From NCBI GenBank assembly GCA_947044405.1, contig CAMRHE010000206.1, positions 3,038,001 through 3,102,000 of the forward strand: 64,000 bases of DNA. Direction: 5' to 3'. The position numbers and the translations under genes were made by a program. Within the stretch, counting starts at the first letter, position 1. Each line of letters begins with the position of its first letter. Below are positions 54,975 through 64,000 of this stretch, in pieces. The notes below the pieces were generated by a model. The model was given only the letters and a program-made list of their open reading frames with translations. It did no database searches and was not told the DNA's origin. Source of the DNA: Leptodactylus fallax. Taxonomy: Eukaryota > Chordata > Amphibia > Anura > Leptodactylidae.

Positions 54975-57143
54975 ATGTCCTCTACCGGAGACCAGGCATC
55001 TCCCCCGGCAGCGCCGCGGACTCTGGAGAATTGCTTCAGCTGTAGATTATTGTGCGGGGGGCGGCCTGATAGCAGCTGCCGGATACGTGTATGCCGGGGC
55101 CCGGAAGCATGTGAGGGGAGGCATGGCTTCTATGGGGACTATGACTCAGATCGTGTTTGCTTTGGGTAAGATATATGTGACTGAGGAAAACCAATCAGAT
55201 GAGATCTAGAGACACCAGGGGCTGATGACAGCCAATCAGAGGACAGGACTAGAGTGCTGGCTGCCAATCAGAGTTCTATCTATATGGATAGTTCCTGTCT
55301 GCTCGTCCAGGGCTCTTGTCACGTGTCCTCATGTCTGACATACAGACTGTCATGGACATTTCATGGTCATCTGTTAGGAGTTTTGATCAGGGTGATGAGA
55401 TTCCCATTGATCACTGAATCACTCTGCCAAGGCTGTGCCCCTATGGCTGTGATCATATCCCCTCAGAGAACTGGGGTTAGCTGGCAATGGGCATATGAAA
55501 TCACTTACCAAGGAGCGCCTACCACAGCCGCAGGGGCGCAGACTTGGCTTCTGCCCTTTGCTTCAGCGATCAGTGAGAATTTTCGCATCCTGATCAGAAC
55601 TTCTAACAGGTCACCATAAAATGCCCAAGGTTTGAGATCCATGAGACAATTTTTTTTTTTAAGCGATTGATGGGGATCTCAATTTCCAGGTTTCCACCAA
55701 AGTTTTTGACTTGTAAAAACTTCAGCCTAACCCAGCATATCAACCCAGCCCGCAGATAGTTTGATTCAGGCAACCATAACCTATGTTTTCCCCTTGTGAA
55801 TTGCTGCCTGCATTGCCGAGATATCGTTATTTTTGTTAAATGGACTCTATGGGGGCAATGAGGGAATCATCATTGCTCTAAAGAGGGGAGTGGCAACGTT
55901 CTCGTTGCTCCAAAGAGCTCATTTAAATATTGACAAAAGCGGCGATTCACAAGGGGAAAACACTGTTTGATCAGGTGACCCTAATTTATAGGGGACTGGA
56001 ATGATAGGCAGGTTTTGGTGGCAGACTCCCTCTAATCGCTAACAGTCACATTAAAGGGAGTCTGCCAGCATCAGACTGATGACAGTGCCTTGTAGGGCGG
56101 CTTCTACAGTCTCCAAAGCTTTCTTATTCTGCATTGCAGCTCCATTTTCATGAAAATCAGGATTCTATTTTTATGAAAATTAGCAGAAAAGAGCTTTAGG
56201 GGTGTTTCTTCTCCTGCTGGGGCTTCACTCTGCTCTAGATAATCCCACCTAACTGCTGCCCAGCTCTGCCCCATCCCCATTGCTTGAGTGACATCTACTG
56301 TGTAGAGCACTGCGGCCTTCTTACTGAATACCAAGCACAGCACCGTATATTGCTTAGGGTCTGCTTGGTATTGCAGCTGAGCACAATTCACTTGAGTTTC
56401 ACCGAGGTGCAGACCGCCCACTTGACAAATAAACATATTCCTGGCTTGTAAAGTAGAAGCAGCGCCAATTCGATTCGGTTGATCTGTGGGTCCTGGGTAT
56501 GAGATCCCCACAAATTGAATATTGATACCCTATCCTCGGATAGATCATGAAAGGTTGTCCAGGCAAATAAATTATTTTAAAAATAGGCTGGGGTGGGGGA
56601 AAAAAACCCAAAAAACACATACCTGTTTCTGGTGCTCTGGTGTCCTCCCAGAGCAGTCTGGTCCAGCATCTCGGCTGTCTTCATGCTGTGGAATTTCTGG
56701 CCGGCTGTAACATCCCCGATTCCCTTCCTGAGGCTGCTGATTGGCCTCAGTGGTCACGTGCGGCAAGAAGACAACGGAGCTGCAGGACCGGACCGCTTAG
56801 GGAGGCATCTGGGACAGGTATGTGTTTTTTTTGTTTTTTTTTGTGTTTTTTGTTTTTTTTTTCTACCACCCCCGGCCTATTTAAAAAGTAATTTGGGTGT
56901 CCATTTTTACCTGGACAACCCCTTCTAAGTTGTGCTTGGTATTGAGTTGTAGTACCATGCGCAACCTGTATATAGGAGTGGTGCTGTTTTTGTGAGAAAG
57001 CAACAATGCTTCTCTAATCCTGTGCAACCTCCTTAATATCCTTTCTTCCCCTTAATCCTAACATTTTCTTTTTTTTCTCAGGCTTAGTGTCATTTGGAAT
57101 AACAATTATAGCAAGACCACAAACGTCACAGCCCCAGAAGTAG
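54975..57143 (+). CDS. DMAC1: DMAC1 (TMEM261), complex I distal membrane arm assembly protein
   Basis: Two exons: 54975-55165 and 57082-57143. The N-terminus MSSTGDQASPPAAPRTLENC leads to FSCRLLCGG, matching the CWSCRVLSG of human DMAC1. After a one-base slip in the G-run 55056-55061 (six Gs) the other frame reads LIAAAGYVYAGARKHVRGG, then MTQIVFALG. This continues through the GTAAG splice donor into exon 2 (LVSFGITIIARPQTSQPQK, stop TAG). Two hydrophobic segments, one in exon 1 and one across the intron, fit a two-pass inner-membrane protein. Allowing for the slip the product is about 83 aa, shorter than human (about 112 aa) because of a shorter N-terminus. As given, the frame is broken; the conserved downstream frame and intact splice sites suggest a sequence error or recent allele rather than an old pseudogene. 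Confidence 0.87.
55166..57081 (+). other. DMAC1 intron, with MITE pieces
   Basis: Contains a MITE half at about 56050-56300 (TTAAAGGGAGTCTGCCAGCA, same family as 40.9 kb) and a family X MITE at 56545-56930. No additional exon is evident. Confidence 0.6.
56545..56930. mobile_element. Fold-back MITE, family X
   Basis: GAAAGGTTGTCCAGGCAAAT at the left mirrors TTTTTACCTGGACAACCCCT at the right. The interior has ACATACCTGTTTCTGG, GGTGTCCTCCCAGAGC and GCTGATTGGCCTCAG, as at 6.1 and 21.1 kb. Confidence 0.7.
57082..57143 (+). CDS. DMAC1: DMAC1 exon 2
   Basis: Strong acceptor (poly-T then CTCAG). Encodes the end of the second hydrophobic segment and a short polar tail; stop TAG at 57141-57143. Confidence 0.87.
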
Positions 57144-57781
57144 TCAAATCTGTTTAGCAAAACACATGGGTTGCCGGAAATGGATAATCCAGTGAAGCCA
57201 AGGAACATTTTTTGTGAAGGTGCTACAAAGGATATCTGTCAGGAGATGAGAAATGCATCGAGTAACCCAAGCCCTCCTTATCATGAAGGGATCGGCCCAG
57301 GCAATGACCGTATACAGCGTGAAAATAATTACATAAAGCTTTCCACAGAGTGGAATCATGTTGGATGAAAACTCTAGAATGACCGATCCTTGATATCACT
57401 ATGTGAAAACACAGGTGCAATATTTATCTGAATATTTCTTACTAGAAGCTACCTATGGATAAGACCCAAGAGACCAACTGGAAGAGCTTATTACATACAG
57501 GAGCACAAACCGGTTCCATATGAGATGACAACATCCTGCTGCTGCATTGTACATCACTACAGGTATAATGGTGACGGCTTACAGGAAAACTCTAGTGACC
57601 ACTGCTGTGTGACTAAATGAGTCCCCTGGGCTTGTCCACACAAGCGGTGGTCTAGAAGCTAGACTAGAAGAGTACTGATGCGCACTTTGTGAAAAATGGT
57701 GAACCTGCAATTATTTCACAATTTTAGTTTTATGGTATCTGCCTTCTTATGGTATGAAGTTTTATGTAAAATGCACCGATA

Positions 57782-57787
57782 AATAAA
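57782..57787 (+). terminator. DMAC1: DMAC1 polyadenylation signal
   Basis: AATAAA about 640 bases after the stop codon; no earlier canonical signal was seen. Confidence 0.6.
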
Positions 57788-57799
57788 CCAATGCTACAT

Positions 57800-58335
57800 A
57801 ATACGGTATTGCAAGTTTTGTGTTTTCTTAAAGGGGTTGTCCAGTTTCAGCAAATGAAACGGCACCGATATCTCCAGCCCAGGGCACATTACAGGAAAGC
57901 CGAGAGTGCGCTGAATTCAGCGCACTGTCGGCTTTCTAGCGGTATGTAAAACCGCATGTGCAGGAGGACATGAAAGGTCCTCTTTAAAGGGACTGTCTCA
58001 TAACTACAACTTCTGTCCTTAGGGAGAATTCACATGGTGTAATTTTACACCTCAGATAAAATCTACCAACAAAATCCGTCTTGCATATTTGTAAAATAAT
58101 GTGGATTTTGCAATGGATTTGTCTGTTAAATGATACCATGTGGAAGTCCACCCTGTATCACCTACATATCCTGTGGAATGTATTCTATTACATCACGTTC
58201 CATCCCAAGGAGGACTCCTCTCAAATACTCAGTTATTATTGGAAATCTCCAGTATTAACCAATTACTTCATGGTCATTTGTCATTAGCACATCTTTAAGA
58301 CCAAGGGTGTACATAACTTATAAGCATCCCATACA
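57800..58335. other. Intergenic, MITE family Z relic
   Basis: 57835-57985 has CACCGATATCTCCAGCCCAG, GCGCTGAATTCAGCGC and GTCGGCTTTCTAGCGGTATG, like the 39.84-40.23 kb element. Nothing else is recognised. Confidence 0.45.
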
Positions 58336-58339
58336 GCTC

Positions 58340-58818
58340 AAAAGGAATCTGTCAGGGTAATTTGGGACACTAAACCACCCACACGTCCATATGGACCTGG
58401 GGTTTAGTGTCCCAAATCACCCTGTTATAACGCAATCCATGGCCGCATTAAAAATAGAAAAATCTTTATACTCACCCTGCCGCTGTTCTCACTGCGCAGT
58501 TCTTCAACGAAGCCAGAGGAGTACACCTCGGCTTCAGTGCGCATGTCCTGTACCTCCAGCAATTATGCAGTGAAGCCGGGGTGTCCATCTTTGGCTTCAC
58601 TGAAGAACAGCGCAGGCGCCAGGAGGCGTGCCTCATGAATAAGCCGGACCTTTCTCACCAAACAGCGTTGATCGGACCCTTATCTAGGTAAGTATAAAGG
58701 TTTTTTAATGCGCCTGCGGATTGCATTACAACAGGGCGATCTGGGACACTAAACCCCAGGTCTATAAGGACCTGTGGGTGGTTTAGTGTCCCAGATTGAC
58801 CTGACAGATTCCCTTTAA
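58340..58818. mobile_element. Fold-back MITE with GGAATCTGTCAGG ends
   Basis: GGAATCTGTCAGGGTAATTT at the left is mirrored by CTGACAGATTCCCTTTAA at the right. GGGACACTAAACC blocks appear inverted within each half, near 58365/58403 and 58745/58780. No coding content; the apparent frames are palindrome artefacts. Confidence 0.75.
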
Positions 58819-58819
58819 T

Positions 58820-60240
58820 AGGCCCTTGGAGGGAGAGTTGATAGGCCAAACCAGTGACTGACTCCTCCATGATCTGTCAGAAGCAGTAAAAATCCTCTAA
58901 TTCATTAAAAAGCTAGAGATTGAATTCTTACGAAAGTAAATATGTAAAACCTATAAATATAAAATATATAATTAAAAATAATTTTATTTTGAAGTGGAGT
59001 TGGTAACTGGTATCCCGAATCCACTTAAAATTGGTCACTTCTCCAACTCCACAGACCCGCTGATTATTCCCATTTTCTAATGAACGTGAGACCTTGCGCT
59101 GGGCTCCCCACTCCTGAGGACCTGTGCCCAAAAGTGGTGAGGAACTGGGAAAAAGCACCAGGTTCTTCTGTCCCGGGTTGTAAAACATGATTTGAAGTAA
59201 TCTCCCCCCCCCCCCATTTTCTAAGTACCCCACTGCTTCAGGCTCCCTAATTAATTGAGATAATGTTACATACGCCACTACTTCAGTGACACCTCTGCAT
59301 CTATATACTCTAAAGATTAAAGATGTCATGCATTTCTGAGAATAGAACAATCAGTAAATAGCCATTCACCTCTCTGTATGACCACACTGCTCAGCAGAAC
59401 AGGTCATGCTGGGATATATCTAATATTGCACCTCAACAGATCACGTGATGCAAACCTTTTTTTAAGGAGAGGGTAGGCATTGTGCAATGGTGCTGAGATG
59501 CTGTTCAGAATGGTTTTCAAATCTTTACCTGCAAAACTGTGTACCCCATTAAAGAGGATATTCGAACATTCATGGCATAGCCTTAATATAGGCTATCAAT
59601 ATTAGATCTGCAGGGGTCCAACACCTGGGACCCCCACAGATCACCGGTACCGAGACAATTTGGTTTGCGGTATTGTTTACGTACTGTGAGGCGTGCTGCT
59701 CACTCGCCGTGTAAACTGTATCAGCAACTGCAGATACTGCAGCGCTGCTGCATAGATTATAATGGGACAGTGCTGCAGTTTATGGTGGAGATTAACGCCT
59801 GATAGGTTCCCTTTAAACTTGTTGCTTAAGCTAACTGAACTGTTTTACCCAATACATTGCTTTACCTATCTTTCCCAGTTTGTTAGATACTGCTGAATAG
59901 GAGTCCTCAGTTTACCACTTGTTGCCTAGGTTTCAGACCACCTCTACTATCTCCTAGCAGTGGCCGGGCTGATCCTTCCACCTCTCTTCAATGTGATTGA
60001 TGGCTAATGGAGCTTTCTGTCAGCTCTGCAAAGTGCTCTCAGTTGCAGAGCCCTAATAAGAGCTAGAATAGTGTATGTAAATCCAGAGATAACAGAGTGC
60101 AGTTTAATCTGGGAACGCGCTCCTGGCCTGAATATCCTGTACATTGCTCAGGCTAAGTCCTCCCACCAGCCTGTCACTGAAATCAGGAAGTGGCAGGGAG
60201 AGGAGACAGAAGAGCAGGTGAAAACCTGACATAGACAAAT
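58820..60240. other. Intergenic, repeats only
   Basis: A MITE-like block at 59540-59815 has GATCTGCAGGGGTCCAACAC and TAGGTTCCCTTTAAA. A C10 run lies near 59206. No gene recognised. Confidence 0.4.
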
Positions 60241-60249
60241 AGGTTTAGG

Positions 60250-60440
60250 CTAAGGCCCCACGTGGCAGTTTTTGCTGCTGTTTTTTGAGCCAAAGCCAGG
60301 AGTGGATTGAGCAGAAAGGAGAATTATAAGGACTTCCTATATATTTCCTATTCCTTTTGTGGCCATTCTTGGTTTTGGCTGCAAAAAACGCAGCAAAATT
60401 GCAACAAAAAAGCTGCGTTTCCGCAATGTGGGGCCTCAGC
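60250..60440. mobile_element. Harbinger-like MITE, family Y
   Basis: GCTAAGGCCCCACGTGGCAG faces CGCAATGTGGGGCCTCAGCC. TTTTTTGAGCCAAAGCCAGG faces TTGGTTTTGGCTGCAAAAAA. Second copy of the 29.5-29.7 kb family. Confidence 0.7.
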
Positions 60441-60444
60441 CTTA

Positions 60445-61189
60445 AAGGGTTTTTCTATCATATCCTAGCTCACCTTGTTGAAATATTGGCACCATATTTA
60501 CTATACTTTATCCTTTCTGCACTGGTCTTCTGTATTCACCTACAGTATCAACAAAATGATACCTGTATGTATAAAATATTACCGAAGTGCTGTCAATGCA
60601 TATCAGGTGGCCATGTTTCTAGTAGCTTAGTAGCACCCAAAATAATGGAAAGATCTGCAGTCAATCCATATTGCATATTTCATCTGCATGCACTTTCACA
60701 GATGATATCTGCTGGTTAAGGCATTAAAGTTGTAACTTATAACTCATAGACACGACACAACAGAGAAGGGTTTCACACAACCGCTTTAATATCCCCAGTC
60801 AATTCAATATGCTTGCAGAGCACACACTGGGGAGATGGAGGGAGCAAGTCTGTATGATACGCATTACAACAGAGGTCGCTGTTTTGCCCCTGTGCTGGTC
60901 TTGGCTTTCGGGTGTTCTCTGTTATTTCTTTTTTGGTTGATTTTAGACAGGAAAGATATTTGTTCTGTGTTATTTTTTAGCAACAATCAAGACTGCAGAA
61001 GGCACCAATCCTAAAGAGGAGACACAACATACAAAATGGATGAGAAAGGCTGCACTGAATATTTAATACATTAAAAAGGTTGTACATTATGCACTATCAA
61101 TTTGGTAGCGGATAACTTTATGATTGGTGGAGGTCTGACTGCTCAGACCCTAGCTGATCTAGAAAATGGGGTCTGGTTTATAATAGTGG
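60445..61189. other. Intergenic, nothing recognised
   Basis: A short frame overlaps the MITE on its left and has no recognisable domain. No RNA gene or exon seen. Confidence 0.4.
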
Positions 61190-61191
61190 TA

Positions 61192-62328
61192 CAGTGGGTA
61201 CAGAAAGTATTCAGACCCCTTTAAATTTTTCACTCTTTGTTTCATTGCAGCCATTTTCTAAAAGCAAAAAAGTTCATTTTATTTATTAATGTACACTCAG
61301 CACCCCATCTGGACAGAAAAAAAAAACAAATGTAGATATTTTTGCAAATTTATTAAAAAAGAAAAACTGAAATATCACATGGTCATAAGTATTCAGACCC
61401 TTTGCTCAGTATTGAGTAGAAGCCGCTTCCTTTTGAGCTAGTACAGCCATGAGTCTTCTTGGGAATGATGCAACAAGTTTTTCACATCTGGATTTGGGGA
61501 TCCTCCGCCATTCTTCCTTGCAGATCCTCTCCAGTTCCGTCAGGTTGGATGGTGAACATTGGTGGAGCCATTTTCAGGTCTCTCCAGAGATGCTCAATTA
61601 TTTTAGCTATGTGCTTAGGGTCATTGTCTTGTTGGAAGGTGAACCTGAGATCCAGATCACTCTGGAAGAGGTTTTCTTCCAGGATATCTCTGTACTTGGC
61701 CGCATTCATCTTTTCTTCAATTGCAACCAGTCGTCCTGTCCCTGCAGCTGAAAACACCCCCATAGCATGATGCTGCCACCACCATGTTTCACTGTTGGGA
61801 TTGTATTGGTCAGAAGATGAGCAGTGCCTGGTTTTCTCCACACATACCGCTTAGAATTAACGCTAAAAAGTTCAATCTTCGTCTCATCAGACCAGAGAGT
61901 CTTATTTCTCATAGTCTGGGAGTCCTTCATGTGTTTTTGGCAAACTCTATGTGGGCTTTCATATGTCTTGCACTGAGGAGAGGCTTCCTTCGGGCCACTC
62001 TGCCATAAAGCCCCGACTGGCGGAGGGCTGCAGTGATAGTTGACTTTGTGGAACTTTCTCCCATCTCCCTACTGCATCTCTGGAGCTCAGCCACAGTGAT
62101 CTTTGGGTTCTTCTTTACCTCTCTCACCAAGGCTCTTCTCCCACGATTGCTCAGTTTGGCTGGATGGCCAGGTCTAGGAAGAGTTCTGGTCGTCCCAAAC
62201 TTCTTCCATTTAAGGATTATGGAGGCCACTGTGCTCTTAGGAACCTTGAGTGCTGCAGAAATTCTTTTGTAACCTTGGCCAGATCTGTGTCTTGCCACAA
62301 TTCTGTCTCTGAGCTCCTTGATAGTAGT
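61192..62328 (-). mobile_element. Decayed Tc1 element, truncated by a Penelope-like insertion
   Basis: Left end CAGTGGGTACAGAAAGTATT after TA (61190-61191). On the minus strand the transposase relic has [41 protein letters not shown] and FQQDNDPKH. The frames break near 61930 and 61800. The stretch between the second Asp and the Glu is deleted (KHIAKIIEHLW), so the enzyme is dead. The other end of the element is lost where the Penelope-like tail begins. Confidence 0.88.
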
Positions 62329-64000
62329 ATAATGTTGTACCGTGTTAGCCATTGAAAGTAGTGGAAGAGTGAAGAAATCAGGTGATACCTTTTAGAGGCT
62401 AACTGAGTATATTTATAAGTAAGCTTTCAGGAGTACTCGCTCCCTTCATCAGACATGGTGTGATACAAGAACTGAAAATTAACAGATTTTTATACACATG
62501 GTTTTCAAAGCATTTTAGAGTCCTTAAAAAAAAATTGCAATCTAAGTAGAGAAGTTATTTACAACAGGTCAAAAAAACAGTCTGGAAACTTGTGGTGCGT
62601 GACGGAGGGATCAGTAATTCTTGCTGTTATCTGTTTGCTATCAGGAGGTGATTTGTGTCCCTCACAGGTCACACATAGTGTGATTTGAAGCTGGCATGAA
62701 TATTGAGTTCAGTTCATGTTTCATACATAGTGTGACATGAAGCTGGCATGAATATTAAGTCCAAATTGCAGAGTTTGAAATTTTTGCATAAATTTGTACT
62801 CCATTTCTTTTCTTTTCTCCTGTGTCTTAAAATGTCCCATTAAAACCACAACCCGCAAATCTTCAATAGAGTGGTTTTCTCCGGAGAAATGTGCGGCCAC
62901 TGGGAGATCGGTTCTGCTGTTATTAATGGTGGATCTGTGTGAGTTCATTCGTTGACTGAGTCTCTGCCCTGTTTCCCCCACATAGAGGCCTGTGGTGGGA
63001 CATTGCACACACATTATGAGGTACACCACATTGGAAGACCTGCAGGAAAATGTCCCCCTAATTCTGTGCACCTGTTGTGACTGTGGGATAGGTACACTGT
63101 CAGCGGTGTGGATGTGCTTGCAGGTCATGCACCTTTTATGTAGGCAAGGTGAGGTGCCATTTTCAGTTGGGGCCGTCAGGGCACTCCGGACGATAATGCG
63201 CCTCAGGTTTGGTGGTTGTCGAAAGGAGAGGAGAGGGGGGACTGGAAATATGTCCTTGAGTCTGTTGTCCCTATGTAGTACAGGTTGGAGCTCCTTGGCA
63301 ATCCTTCGTAGGATCTCCAGCTGTGGGTTGTAGGTGACAACTAGGGGCACTCGGGCTTCTTTCTGGGTCTCTCTATATGTGAGCAGACTGTCTCTGTTAA
63401 TGGCTGCTGCTTTGTTTAATTGGTTGTCTGTCACTTTTGGTTTGTATCCCAATCTGAGAAATTTCATCCTCAGATCCAGGAGGTGCTTGTCCAGGTCTGT
63501 TTTGTCGGAGCAAATACGATTGTATCGTATAGCCTGGCTGTAGATTATAGATTGTCTTGTGTGCTTGGGGTGGAAGCTGTCGTTTCTCAGGTAGGCCGTT
63601 CTGTCTGTGGGTTTGTGGTATATTGATGTGAGTAGCCGGTGGTCTTTAATGTATATTGTGGTATCCAGAAAGTGAATTTCACTCCCTGAATAGCTAAGTT
63701 TAAGGTTGATGGTCGGGTGAAAGTCATTGAAGTCATTATGGAATTGAAGTAGGGCCTCCTCACCTGCAGTCCAGATGACAAGGATATCATCGATATAACG
63801 AAGGTAAATCATAGGTTTGGTGGTATGTTGATAAATATGTTCCTTCCATTTCTGCCATAAAGAGATTTGCATATTGGGGTGCACATCTGGTCCCCATTGA
63901 AGTTCCCATTCGCTGTAGATATAGATCCTCTCCAAAGGTAAAATGGTTGTGGCTAAGGATGAATTGTATGAGCTGCGTTACTGGTTCTGTTGGGAGGTTT
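62329..64000 (-). mobile_element. Penelope-like element (3' part, continues beyond window)
   Basis: The 3' tail at 62329-62720 ends GGCTAACACGGTACAACATT on the minus strand, the usual tail type of vertebrate Penelope-like elements. The coding region follows at 62721 to the window edge. Confidence 0.85.
62721..64000 (-). pseudogene. Penelope-like RT with GIY-YIG endonuclease, one frameshift, 5' end outside window
   Basis: The long frame 63856-62721 has the RT catalytic LRYIDDILVIW. It then continues through the thumb and a linker with a Cys pair (CLHKRCMTCKHIH), and a C-terminal GIY-YIG nuclease, VVYLIMCVQCPTTGLYVGET plus GQRLSQRMNSH. Upstream, another frame carries the conserved RT block GTSMGTRCAPQYANLFMAE. 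The switch lies near 63843-63858 and fits a one-base insertion. RT plus C-terminal GIY-YIG is diagnostic of the Penelope class. With the frameshift this copy is probably inactive; the rest is intact to the stop at 62721. Confidence 0.9.

Noticed and set aside
55254..55619. A 121-aa frame in the DMAC1 intron
   Set aside because: No recognisable domain and no splice support; most likely chance in a GC-richer intron.
58928..59350. A 140-aa minus-strand frame
   Set aside because: No similarity to any family I know and interrupted by a homopolymer-driven Gly run; not supported as a gene.
61449..61770. Plus-strand frames over the dead Tc1
   Set aside because: Antisense shadows of the transposase relic.
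62425..62452. CTGATGA, GGAG/CTCC hairpin and GAAA on the minus strand in the Penelope tail, resembling a hammerhead core
   Set aside because: Core words and stem II are present, but I could not find a matching stem I or a stem III with a cleavage triplet, so it is not called a ribozyme. A covariance search would decide.

Overview
The window looks like vertebrate nuclear DNA, most likely from an anuran amphibian. The genes are short exons split by long introns. The DNA between them is full of DNA transposons (Tc1/mariner, hAT, PIF/Harbinger-type fold-back MITEs), a Penelope-like element, an L2/CR1-type LINE fragment, an LTR and many tandem repeats. The taxon is inferred from this repeat mix and from vertebrate-specific genes; it was not tested by a search.

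Four protein-coding genes can be assembled by exon phase. (1) A PLAAT/HRASLS-family phospholipase-acyltransferase on the minus strand (exons at 16.86, 10.5, 6.8 and 5.5 kb, 300 aa) keeps the LRAT-type His/His/Cys triad. It carries an unusual C-terminal extension of about 180 aa built from roughly 22-residue repeats. (2) A C11orf98 homologue on the minus strand (four exons, 35.90 to 31.1 kb, 129 aa). (3) CSKMT (METTL12), the mitochondrial citrate synthase lysine methyltransferase, on the plus strand (first exon near 36.06 kb, main exon 41.83-42.48 kb). Genes 2 and 3 are head to head across a short CCAAT/ETS/TATA-containing promoter, as I recall these genes being neighbours in mammals. (4) DMAC1 (TMEM261), a complex I assembly factor, on the plus strand (exons at 55.0 and 57.1 kb), with one extra G in a G-run that breaks the frame as given.

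Layout: 0-4 kb, a LINE nested in two MITEs; 5.1-16.9 kb, the PLAAT gene with hAT elements and minisatellites in its introns; 18.3-19.9 kb, an intact Tc1-like element; 20.4-20.9 kb, a short-unit satellite; 21-24 kb, MITEs; 24.3-27.6 kb, an old degenerate tandem array split by a solo LTR; 28.6-29.2 kb, a relic C11orf98 exon copy and a U2 snRNA pseudogene; 31-42.8 kb, the C11orf98/CSKMT gene pair; 43.2-54.4 kb, three more Tc1-like copies, one of them inside another Tc1 element, within a 61-71 bp satellite; 55-57.8 kb, DMAC1; 58-61 kb, MITEs; 61.2-64 kb, a dead Tc1 interrupted by a Penelope-like element that runs off the window.

The most notable points are a nearly complete hammerhead-ribozyme fold between 51-bp perfect inverted repeats in CSKMT intron 1, the repeat-extended PLAAT protein, four nearly identical Tc1-like copies with an intact transposase of D-35-E spacing, and a nested insertion whose removal restores a full-length reading frame.
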